A stretch of 64,000 nucleotides of DNA from Pseudonocardia acidicola (GTDB lineage Bacteria > Actinomycetota > Actinomycetes > Mycobacteriales > Pseudonocardiaceae). The position numbers were made by a program, and so were the translations under genes. A model generated the notes under the pieces. It was not told the origin of the DNA. It did not search any database and was given only the letters and a program-made list of their open reading frames with translations. Shown in pieces: positions 17,266 through 24,140 of the stretch. The stretch lies in contig NZ_JAAXLA010000021.1 in the NCBI RefSeq assembly GCF_012911935.1, positions 1 through 64,000 on the forward strand, read 5' to 3'. Each line of letters opens with the position of its first letter. Position 1 is the first letter of the stretch.

Positions 17266-17312
17266 GCGGATGTGGCTTTCGCTGCATCTGGCGCAGCGAA
17301 AGCCGCATCCGC
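17266..17312. terminator. Long stem-loop after the second tubulin-like gene
   Basis: Arms GCGGATGTGGCTTTCGCTGC (17266-17285) and GCAGCGAAAGCCGCATCCGC (17293-17312) pair over 20 positions with one G-U-type mismatch and a 7-nt loop. It begins 7 nt after the tubulin-like stop and ends 27 nt before the next start. It can act as terminator, attenuator or mRNA-end stabiliser. Confidence 0.7.
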
Positions 17313-17339
17313 CCACCGTGGGTGAACCGGGAGGTGGAG

Positions 17340-17816
17340 GTGGATGTCGTTGCGGGCGAGTACGCGGGGTGGGTGGAGCGGGTGCGGGCGACGTTCGAGG
17401 CCGTGCGGTACACGTGCAGCCATCGCCTGGCCGACCCCGATCTCGCCGAGCAGGTGAGCGTGCAGGTGATCGCGGGGCTGGTGTCCCGGCCGACCGTGTT
17501 CCGCTACTTCGGGCTTCCGTACTCGGGGCGGATCGCCCGGCTGGCCGAGACCCGCATCGCCGAGGCCGACGCCGGCCGGCTGGCCACGGTGTGCCGCTGG
17601 GCCGAACTGCGGCAGCGGTTGGACAGCGTGCCGGAGGAGCATCGGGAGGTGCTGGTCGCGGCGTGCATCCGCGGCGAGGACATCCCCGCCCTGGCCGCCG
17701 GATTGTCCTGCACCGAGCAGCAGGCACAGGCCCGGCGGGAGTCGACGCTGGCCTTCATGCACGAACTGGCGAGTCCGGGGCTGCCCCCGGCTCCCGATCC
17801 GGACGAGAGAGGGTGA
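17340..17816 (+). CDS. Small sigma-70 region 4-like helix-turn-helix protein
   Basis: A 158-residue protein whose C-terminal part, LRQRLDSVPEEHREVLVAAC then GEDIPALAAGLSCTEQQAQARR, follows the sigma-factor region 4 pattern (LPxxxREV...IAxxLxxxxxxVxxR). The N-terminal 90 residues have the length of a sigma region 2 but I do not see its DNA-melting motif, so it may be a degenerate ECF sigma factor or another regulator. GTG 17340 is chosen because GGAGG ends 5 nt before it; GTG 17322 is also in frame but has no leader. Its stop overlaps the upstream end of the next small gene, placing it in the same operon. It could control the locus. Confidence 0.6.
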   Translation: MDVVAGEYAGWVERVRATFEAVRYTCSHRLADPDLAEQVSVQVIAGLVSRPTVFRYFGLPYSGRIARLAETRIAEADAGRLATVCRWAELRQRLDSVPEEHREVLVAACIRGEDIPALAAGLSCTEQQAQARRESTLAFMHELASPGLPPAPDPDERG

Positions 17817-17821
17817 GCCCG

Positions 17822-18151
17822 GTGCCCCTGGACTGGGACGCGGTCGTGACGAAGTACTCCGGCGGTACCCGGATCCCCACCGTGGCGGGTGGCAAGACGC
17901 TGGAGATCACCGGCGCGGACGATGCGGGCGTGCACATCCGCAATCCGCTGTGGCGCGACACGCTGACCCGCGAGCACCTGACCCGGGCGGTGGAGCTGGT
18001 CGAGTCCGAGCGCATGAGCCGGGACCCGGGTCTGTTCGTGGAGGAGTACCGCGCGCTGGTGGCCGACGCCCGGGCGACCTCGGCGGCACACGTCCTGAAG
18101 GACCTAAGGCGTCCTCCGGTGACCCACCGCGGAACGGAGCTGATGCGATGA
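17822..18151 (+). CDS. Small protein B of the tubulin-like locus
   Basis: A 109-residue paralogue of small protein A: PLDWDAVVTKY, GKTLEITGADDAGVHI, LWRDTLTREHLTRAVELVES and HVLKDL all align. After KDL the shared ending GYL is lost and the frame runs on as RRPPVTHRGTELMR into the next start, which suggests a small indel near position 18108. GTG 17822 is chosen by homology (the Val/Met directly before PLDW); GTG 17813, which overlaps the preceding stop, is the alternative. The function is unknown. It overlaps the next gene by ATGA. Confidence 0.65.
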   Translation: MPLDWDAVVTKYSGGTRIPTVAGGKTLEITGADDAGVHIRNPLWRDTLTREHLTRAVELVESERMSRDPGLFVEEYRALVADARATSAAHVLKDLRRPPVTHRGTELMR

Positions 18152-18477
18152 CCGGACTCGACTGGGCGATGGTGCGGGCGCGGTATGCCGCGCAGCCGCA
18201 GGTCCGGCCGCTCGCCGGAGGGTCCGTGCTGCAGGTGGTATCCGTGGACGACGAGCAGATCTGCCTGAAGCAGCGGCTGTGGCAGGACTGCGTGACGCGG
18301 ACCCAGCTGGAGACGGCGTACGGGTTGCTGCAGAACAGAGCCGCTCCGGGGAGCGCCGTCGAGTTCGCCGAGGAGCTGCGGCGGTACTACGCGGGCGGGC
18401 CGGACGTGCGGCCCGACTGCACGCGCGTCCCCAACCTCTCCGCGATCATCCTGAAGGACCTCGGGTACCTCGGGTGA
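18148..18477 (+). CDS. Small protein C of the tubulin-like locus
   Basis: The third and most diverged member of the small family, 109 residues: GLDWAMVRARY, GSVLQVVSVDDEQICL, LWQDCVTRTQLETAYGLL and AIILKDLGYLG. It has about ten extra residues before the C-terminal motif. ATG 18148 overlaps the TGA of the previous gene and follows GGAG. It ends one base before the convergent lipoprotein gene, closing the locus. Three copies with unequal divergence suggest old duplications and distinct partners, possibly one per tubulin-like subunit plus one more. Confidence 0.65.
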   Translation: MTGLDWAMVRARYAAQPQVRPLAGGSVLQVVSVDDEQICLKQRLWQDCVTRTQLETAYGLLQNRAAPGSAVEFAEELRRYYAGGPDVRPDCTRVPNLSAIILKDLGYLG

Positions 18478-18478
18478 T

Positions 18479-19852
18479 CTAGGGGGCGATGCTGACCGCG
18501 GTGACGCCCGCGGTGGTCGGGACGAACAGCCCGTTCCCGCTCACGGCGGGTGTGGCGAAACGGGTCGCCTCGCCGACCTGCACGGTGGCGCGGGTGTGGC
18601 CGTCGGCGGTGTCGAGGGCGTAGAGCGTGCCGTCCTGCTGGACGGACCAGACCGTCGTACCGACCACGACCGGCGACCCGGTGATCTGGTCGGACGCCTG
18701 CCAGCCCGGGGCCAGCCGGTCGCCGGGCCCGACCGTCAGCTGCAGCAGGCCCGTCATGCACGGCAGGTAGGCCACGGCGGTCCCGCCGGGGCCGGGTGTC
18801 GCCGCCCCACCGCCGTAGGACTCACAGCCGGCGGCCTGCGCGCGCTGACCACCGACACCGCCCAGGGCGGCGGTGTCGAGGAGGTAGATCCCACCGCCCT
18901 TGCCGGCCGTGACGACCCGCGTGCCGCCGGGCAGCAGCACCGGTCCGGTGGAGCCGAGGTCGGCGTCCACGGAGTTCTCCTGAGCCCACTGCGTCGGCGC
19001 GAAGCCATCCACGAGCTGCAGCTGCGGGGACAACCGGAGCACCGAGTCGCTGTGGTCCCAGACGGCGCCGGTCGCGTCGCCGTTCCCGGTGGCGACCAGC
19101 AGGTCGCCACCGGGCAGCGCCGTGGGACCCGAGGGCGCCCAGATGCCGCCCTCCCGCGGGGTCGGCACGGCGAAGCCGACCAGTGGCCCGAGGCCGTCGG
19201 TCGGCGCGCCGACCACCCGGCCGAGGTACCGGCCGCAGTCGCCGTCGTTGCCGCCGTAGGCGATGTAGACCCGGCCGCCGGTCAGCAGCAGCGCGGCGCG
19301 CTGCAGCTGGGTGGCGGGTTCGCTGCCCGGGGCGTCGACGACGCGCTGCGAGCGGATGTGCCCGGACGCGAGGTCGACGCCGAACAGCACGTGCTCGATC
19401 CCGGCGCGGGCGGTCACCGCGAAGACCTGACCGGTGGCCGGATCCTCGGCCGGGGTCCCGGTGATCCCCAGCGGATCGATGTTGCCGCAGGGCAGCGCAC
19501 CGCCGGGCACCGGATCGGCCAGGTGCGTGCGCCACCGCACCGCGCCGGTCCGCGCGTCCAGGCCGTAGAGCGAACCGCCCTCGGTCGCCGCCACGACGAG
19601 ACCACCGACCACGAGCGGGCTCGCGTACACCGCCCCGTCGAGGCGTGCCTGCCAGGCGACCGCCGGGGCGTTCGGGTCAGGGCCGCCGGGGACGAAGCCC
19701 GCGCGGGTGCCGTCACCGTGGTAGGTCGGCCAGTCCGGGCCCGGCCGCAGCGGCGCGGCGCCCGGCGTCGTGCCCGAGGCGGTGCCGCCCGCCGTGCAGC
19801 CGGTCATGGTGAGCAACCCGATCAGCGCCAGGACCCACAGCCGCTGCCTCAT
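18479..19852 (-). CDS. PQQ-type beta-propeller lipoprotein
   Basis: A 457-residue exported lipoprotein. The signal peptide MRQRLWVLALIGLLTMTGC ends in a lipobox with Cys19 as the lipidation site. The mature part has repeated blade motifs typical of PQQ/BamB-like propellers: GSLYGLDARTGAVRWRTHL, GGIYLLDTAALGG and GTLYALDTADGHTRATVQVG. Such proteins bind or present partners on the outer face of the membrane; a PQQ enzyme is less likely because no dehydrogenase catalytic residues are visible. ATG 19852 is the only start giving a signal peptide. It lies tail-to-tail with the small-protein operon and upstream of an FAD reductase on the same strand. Confidence 0.85.
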   Translation of the reverse strand: MRQRLWVLALIGLLTMTGCTAGGTASGTTPGAAPLRPGPDWPTYHGDGTRAGFVPGGPDPNAPAVAWQARLDGAVYASPLVVGGLVVAATEGGSLYGLDARTGAVRWRTHLADPVPGGALPCGNIDPLGITGTPAEDPATGQVFAVTARAGIEHVLFGVDLASGHIRSQRVVDAPGSEPATQLQRAALLLTGGRVYIAYGGNDGDCGRYLGRVVGAPTDGLGPLVGFAVPTPREGGIWAPSGPTALPGGDLLVATGNGDATGAVWDHSDSVLRLSPQLQLVDGFAPTQWAQENSVDADLGSTGPVLLPGGTRVVTAGKGGGIYLLDTAALGGVGGQRAQAAGCESYGGGAATPGPGGTAVAYLPCMTGLLQLTVGPGDRLAPGWQASDQITGSPVVVGTTVWSVQQDGTLYALDTADGHTRATVQVGEATRFATPAVSGNGLFVPTTAGVTAVSIAP

Positions 19853-19925
19853 GTGCCGCTCCGTTCCCGCCGCGTCAGCTCCACCGTGCCGGGTGGCGCG
19901 GGGATCGCCAAGGGTCGGGCCCGAA

Positions 19926-21104
19926 TCATCTCCTCGGCAGCGGCGCGTGGCGTTCCACAAGCGCGCGCCCGCGGTCGTAGTCGTCGTCGGCGCCGTGGGT
20001 GAGCACCCCGACGGTGACACCCTCGCGGCCGTACCAGGCGGTGAACGCACCGTCGCCGTGCTCGGCCACCCGTACGGTGTCGAAACCGTCGCCCCAGGCG
20101 GCGTACTTGCATGTCCGGTGCCCGATGGTGGACCAGAACCCCGGCGCCCGGTCCCAGCGTGCGCCGCCGCCGGCGGCGGTGACGCCGGCGATCTCGCCCA
20201 TGGCCACCGCCTCGCCCCAGTGCTCGACCGCGAGGTGCCGGCCGGCGGCCGCGTTGCGCGCGAGCGTCACGTCGCCGGCGGCGAGGATCCCGGGGACCTG
20301 GGTCCGCATGCGCTCGTCGACCGGGATCCGGCCGTCCCGCAGCACGATGCCGGCGGTGGCGGCCGGCTCGGTGCGCGGAGAGACGCCGGTGGCCATCAGG
20401 ATCAGGTCCGCCGCCACCGGTGGGCGTCCGTCCAGCTCGACGCGGCGACCGTCCGCGACGGCGATGACCTCGGCGCCGCCGATCACGTCGACGCCCTGCT
20501 CCCGCAGCCAGCCCGCGATCCGCCGCCCCACCTCGGGGCCCAGCCGGGCCGCGTGCGGTACCTCCTCGGAGCTGACCACGGTGACCCGCAGTCCGCGGCC
20601 GGCCAGCGACGCCGCCGCCTCGCAGCCGATGAAGCCCGAGCCGATGATCACCGCGGTGCCGGCCCGCCCGGCGGCGGCGCGCAGCGCCCGGGCGTCGTCG
20701 AGCGACCGCAGCACCAGCACTCCCGGATGGTCCGCGCCCGGCACCGGCAGCCGTCTCGGGGCGGCCCCGGTCGCCAGCACGCAGGTCCGGTAGTCGAGCC
20801 GTTCCCCGTCGCCGAGCACGACGTACCGGTCGCCCGGATGGATGGTGGCGACGGTGCGGTCCAGGTCCACGGTGACGCGCTGCTCGTCGTAGAACTCGGC
20901 GGGCTCCATCGGGAGGCTCTCGGCGGTCGTCTCGCCCCGCAGGTACTCCTTGGACAACGGTGGCCGGTCGTAGGGCCGCGCCCGGTCGTCGGAGATCAGC
21001 CGGATCTCGCCCGCGCCGCCGCACGCCCGGTAGCCCCGGGCGGCGGACAGTGCGGCCGGCCCACCGCCGACGATCACCAGCCGGTCGGTGTTCGCGGCGT
21101 CCAC
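19926..21104 (-). CDS. FAD-dependent pyridine nucleotide-disulphide-type oxidoreductase (ferredoxin reductase-like)
   Basis: A 392-residue two-dinucleotide-domain flavoprotein. LVIVGGGPAALSAARGYR near residue 10 is the FAD Rossmann loop, AVIIGSGFIGCEAAASL near 150 the NAD(P)H loop, and VPGILAAGDVT near 290 the second FAD motif. PPLSKEYL and the C-terminal HRTCKYAAW region match ferredoxin/rubredoxin reductases of oxygenase systems. No CxxC redox pair is present, which argues against a thiol reductase. It probably feeds electrons to a ferredoxin, but no ferredoxin or P450 gene is adjacent. GTG 21104 gives the standard short N-terminus. It diverges from the paaX-type gene with 147 bp between. 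Confidence 0.85.
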   Translation of the reverse strand: MDAANTDRLVIVGGGPAALSAARGYRACGGAGEIRLISDDRARPYDRPPLSKEYLRGETTAESLPMEPAEFYDEQRVTVDLDRTVATIHPGDRYVVLGDGERLDYRTCVLATGAAPRRLPVPGADHPGVLVLRSLDDARALRAAAGRAGTAVIIGSGFIGCEAAASLAGRGLRVTVVSSEEVPHAARLGPEVGRRIAGWLREQGVDVIGGAEVIAVADGRRVELDGRPPVAADLILMATGVSPRTEPAATAGIVLRDGRIPVDERMRTQVPGILAAGDVTLARNAAAGRHLAVEHWGEAVAMGEIAGVTAAGGGARWDRAPGFWSTIGHRTCKYAAWGDGFDTVRVAEHGDGAFTAWYGREGVTVGVLTHGADDDYDRGRALVERHAPLPRR

Positions 21105-21251
21105 GGTCCGACGGTACGGCCGCCGGCCGTACCGGTGCAGCCCGGAGCGGCCCCGCGGGCCGCATTTCTGGTGCGCCGGTGGGACGGACGTCGTCGAAAT
21201 GGAACAATGCAGGACGCGGCCCGCCGGGCGGCGATCCACCGGGAGGTGACG

Positions 21252-22094
21252 GTGAAGGCGCGTTCCTTGGTCTTCGACCTGTTCGGTGACTACCTGCGCT
21301 ACCGCGGCGGTGAGGTTCGCCTGCGCGGGCTGGTCGCGCTCATGGACTGTTTCGGGGTCCCGGAGGCGACCGTGCGGGTGGTCGTCACGCGGCTGCGCAA
21401 GGAGGGCTGGCTGGCCAGCCGCCGCGACGGCCGGGAGACCGTCTACGCGCTGACCGAGGCCGCCTGGCAGCTGCTCGACGAGGGCCGCGCACGGATCTTC
21501 GGTCGCGAGACCGGCCCCTGGGACGGGCAATGGCACATGGTCCTCTACTCGGTGCCGGAGACCGACCGCGCGCTCCGCGAGCAGCTCCGCAAGAAGCTCG
21601 CCTGGCTGGGCTTCGGGCCGTTCTCCTCGTCTGTGTGGCTGAGTCCGCACAACCGCGCCGACCAGGTTCGGGCCGCCTTCGCCGACCATCCGGCCGTGCG
21701 GCTCGACGTCCTGCACGCCCGGTCCGAGGGGGCCGATGCGGACCGCGACATGGCGGCCCGGTCGTGGGATCTGGCCGCGCTCGACCGGGACTACGCCGAG
21801 CTGCTCGACCGCTACCGGCCGCGGCTCGCGGGCTACCGCGCCGGCACCCCGCAGGGCCGCGACGCGCTGGTCGAGCGGATGCAGCTGATGCACGACTACC
21901 GGCTGTTCCCGTTCCGGGATCCGGACCTGCCGCCCGAGCTGCTCCCGGCGGGCTGGTCGGGCCGGGCCGCCCACGAGGTGTTCCTGGAGGCGCACAGCCT
22001 GTTGCGGGCCCCGGCCGAGGCGTGCGTCGATGGGCTTGTCGGCAACGGGGCCGGGGCTGCGAACGGCGCGGCAGTCGTCCGCTCGGCGAGCTGA
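21252..22094 (+). CDS. PaaX-family transcriptional regulator of the salicylate cluster
   Basis: A 280-residue regulator with the PaaX architecture: winged helix at the N-terminus (ARSLVFDLFGDYLRYRGGEV, ATVRVVVTRLRKEGWLASRR), central PaaX domain (WHMVLYSVPETDR, LGFGPFSSSVWLSPH) and C-terminal helical domain (YRLFPFRDPDLPPELLP). Family members sense aryl-CoA thioesters; here salicylyl-CoA would be the logical ligand. GTG 21252 has GGGAGG 5 nt upstream; ATG 21207 is an alternative with a weaker GGAA. It heads the gentisate/salicylate genes, while the true phenylacetate genes 15 kb away carry a TetR regulator. TGATTCG at its stop codon may be part of a PaaX site for the next gene. Confidence 0.88.
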   Translation: MKARSLVFDLFGDYLRYRGGEVRLRGLVALMDCFGVPEATVRVVVTRLRKEGWLASRRDGRETVYALTEAAWQLLDEGRARIFGRETGPWDGQWHMVLYSVPETDRALREQLRKKLAWLGFGPFSSSVWLSPHNRADQVRAAFADHPAVRLDVLHARSEGADADRDMAARSWDLAALDRDYAELLDRYRPRLAGYRAGTPQGRDALVERMQLMHDYRLFPFRDPDLPPELLPAGWSGRAAHEVFLEAHSLLRAPAEACVDGLVGNGAGAANGAAVVRSAS

Positions 22095-22233
22095 TTCGTT
22101 TCAATTGCTAGACGACCGTCGCAGTGCCGTTGTAGCTTGAGCAGGCTCTGCCCGCGCCGATGATGAGCGTTCGACGAGCGTGCCGACCGGGGCGCCGCAC
22201 CGGTCGCGGATGCGCCGAAGGAAGGACGTCGCT

Positions 22234-23322
22234 GTGACCGCCACCGATCCGACCCCGGCCGTCGCCGAGCCGACTGCGGAGGAGCGGGCCGAGCTCGACC
22301 GGCTCTACGCCGACTTCGAGGCCGCGCACATGGCGCCGCTGTGGACCCAGCGAGCCGGGCTGATGCCCCAGCATCCGGAGCCGGCCGCGGTGCCGATGCT
22401 GTGGCGCTGGTCCACGCTCTACCCGCTGGCCGCGCGCAGCGGTGAGCTCGTGCCCGTCGGGCGCGGCGGCGAGCGCCGCGCGATCGCGCTGGCCAACCCC
22501 GGGCTGCCCGGCCGCCCGTACGCGACGCCGACGCTGTGGGCTGCGATCCAGTACCTCGGCCCCCGCGAGGAGGCGCCGTCGCACCGGCACACCCAGACCG
22601 CGTTCCGCTTCGTCGTCGAGGGTGAGGGGGTGTGGACCAACGTCGAGGGCGACCCGGTCGCGATGCGCCGCGGCGACCTGCTGCTCACCCCGGGCATGCA
22701 CTTCCACGAGCACCACAACACCACCGACCACCCGATGGCCTGGATCGACGGCCTGGACATCCCGCTGGTCAGCCAGCTCGACGCGGGCTTCTTCGAGTTC
22801 GGCCCCGATCAGCTGGCCACCCGGGACCAGCCGGCGTCCTCGCGGAACGAGCGGCTGTGGGCCCACCCCGGGCTGCGGCCCATCGGGGCGCCGCGCACCC
22901 CCGCGTCACCGCTGATGGCCTACCGCTGGGAGCACACCGACGCCGCGCTCACCGCGCAGCTGGAGCTGGAGGCCGAGGGCCATCCCGGCGTCGTCGAGCC
23001 CGGGCACGCCGCGGTCCGGTTCACCGACCCGGCCACCGCGCGCGACGCACTGTCGACCATCCGCACCGAGATGCACCGGCTGCGCCCGCGCACCCGAACC
23101 GCGACGACGCGCGTCGTCGGGTCCGCGGTGTGGCAGGTCTTCGACGGCGCCGGCGTCGTCACCGTCGGCGGCGAACGCTACGAGGTGGCCACCGGCGATC
23201 TGTTCGCCGTCCCGTCCTGGGCGCCGCTGACGTTCGAGACCGACACCGGGCTGGACGCGTTCCGGTTCGGTGACGACCCCGTGTACGAGGCCCTGGGCCT
23301 GCACCGGAAGGACCCCGCGTGA
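22234..23322 (+). CDS. Gentisate 1,2-dioxygenase
   Basis: A 362-residue bicupin. It opens the ring of gentisate with O2 to maleylpyruvate using one Fe(II). The first cupin carries the metal ligands in EEAPSHRHTQTAFRFVVEGEG, with a further His in GDLLLTPGMHFHEHHN. The second cupin (about 270-350) includes GERYEVATGDLFAVPSW. N-terminal LDRLYADFEAAHMAPLWTQRAGLMP is typical of the family. GTG 22234 follows GAAGGAAGGA. It is equivalent to SdgD in the known Streptomyces salicylyl-CoA pathway and overlaps the next gene by GTGA. Confidence 0.93.
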   Translation: MTATDPTPAVAEPTAEERAELDRLYADFEAAHMAPLWTQRAGLMPQHPEPAAVPMLWRWSTLYPLAARSGELVPVGRGGERRAIALANPGLPGRPYATPTLWAAIQYLGPREEAPSHRHTQTAFRFVVEGEGVWTNVEGDPVAMRRGDLLLTPGMHFHEHHNTTDHPMAWIDGLDIPLVSQLDAGFFEFGPDQLATRDQPASSRNERLWAHPGLRPIGAPRTPASPLMAYRWEHTDAALTAQLELEAEGHPGVVEPGHAAVRFTDPATARDALSTIRTEMHRLRPRTRTATTRVVGSAVWQVFDGAGVVTVGGERYEVATGDLFAVPSWAPLTFETDTGLDAFRFGDDPVYEALGLHRKDPA

Positions 23323-24140
23323 GGCTCGCGACGATCCGCACCGTCGACGGCACCCGCGCGGTGCGGGTGGACGACCACGCCGCCGTCGAGCTGGGCCACG
23401 CCGATCTGGGCGCGCTGCTGCGCCGCCCGGACTGGCGGGCCGAGGCCACCGCCGCGGCCGGGCCCGAGCATGACCTCGCGGGCCTGGACTACGCGCCGCC
23501 CGTACCGGCGCCGGAGAAGATCTTCTGCGTCGGGCTGAACTACCGCACGCACATCCTCGAGATGGGCCGCGAGCTGCCCGAACACCCGACGCTGTTCGCC
23601 AAGTTCGCCCGCGCCCTGGTCGGCGCGAACGACCCGGTCGTGCTGCCGACCGGATCCGAGCAGGTCGACTGGGAGGCCGAGCTCGGCGTCGTCATCGGCG
23701 CCGAGGTCCGGCACGCGACGTCCGAGCAGGCCCGCGCCGCGATCGCCGGCTACACGGTGGTCAACGACGTCACCGCACGGGACTTCCAGTACCGCACGCT
23801 GCAGTGGCTGCAGGGCAAGACCTTCGAGCGCAGCACGCCGGTGGGGCCGTGGCTGGTCACCGACGCCGAGCCCGGGGACATCTCATGCGAGGTCGACGGG
23901 GACGTGGTGCAGAAGGCCGACACGGCGGACCTGGTGTTCGACCCGGCGACGCTCGTCGCCTACCTCTCGCAGCTCGTCACGCTGGTGCCCGGCGACCTCA
24001 TCGCCACCGGCACGCCCGGCGGCGTCGGGCATGCCCGCAAGCCGCCGCGCTACCTGGCCGGGGGCAACGAGCTGGTGACCCGCATCGAGGGCGTGGGCGA
24101 GTGCCGCAACATCTGCCGCGCCGAGGCCTGGCGGGGCTGA
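23319..24140 (+). CDS. Fumarylacetoacetate hydrolase family protein, probable fumarylpyruvate hydrolase
   Basis: A 273-residue FAH-fold hydrolase. Residues about 65-265 form the catalytic domain with KIFCVGLNYRTHILEMG, DWEAELGVVIG, NDVTARDFQ and GDLIATGTPGGVGHARKPPRYL, which include the metal-binding Glu/Asp pattern. In this setting it would cleave fumarylpyruvate to fumarate and pyruvate, the last step after gentisate opening and isomerisation. The GTG start overlaps the dioxygenase stop by 4 nt, and its own stop overlaps the following ATG, so the three genes are tightly coupled. Confidence 0.9.
   Translation: MRLATIRTVDGTRAVRVDDHAAVELGHADLGALLRRPDWRAEATAAAGPEHDLAGLDYAPPVPAPEKIFCVGLNYRTHILEMGRELPEHPTLFAKFARALVGANDPVVLPTGSEQVDWEAELGVVIGAEVRHATSEQARAAIAGYTVVNDVTARDFQYRTLQWLQGKTFERSTPVGPWLVTDAEPGDISCEVDGDVVQKADTADLVFDPATLVAYLSQLVTLVPGDLIATGTPGGVGHARKPPRYLAGGNELVTRIEGVGECRNICRAEAWRG

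Noticed and set aside
19770..21251. Long N-terminal extension of the PaaX-family gene
   Set aside because: It is antisense to the lipoprotein and FAD reductase genes and has no PaaX-like content; the family N-terminus begins at the GTG at 21252.
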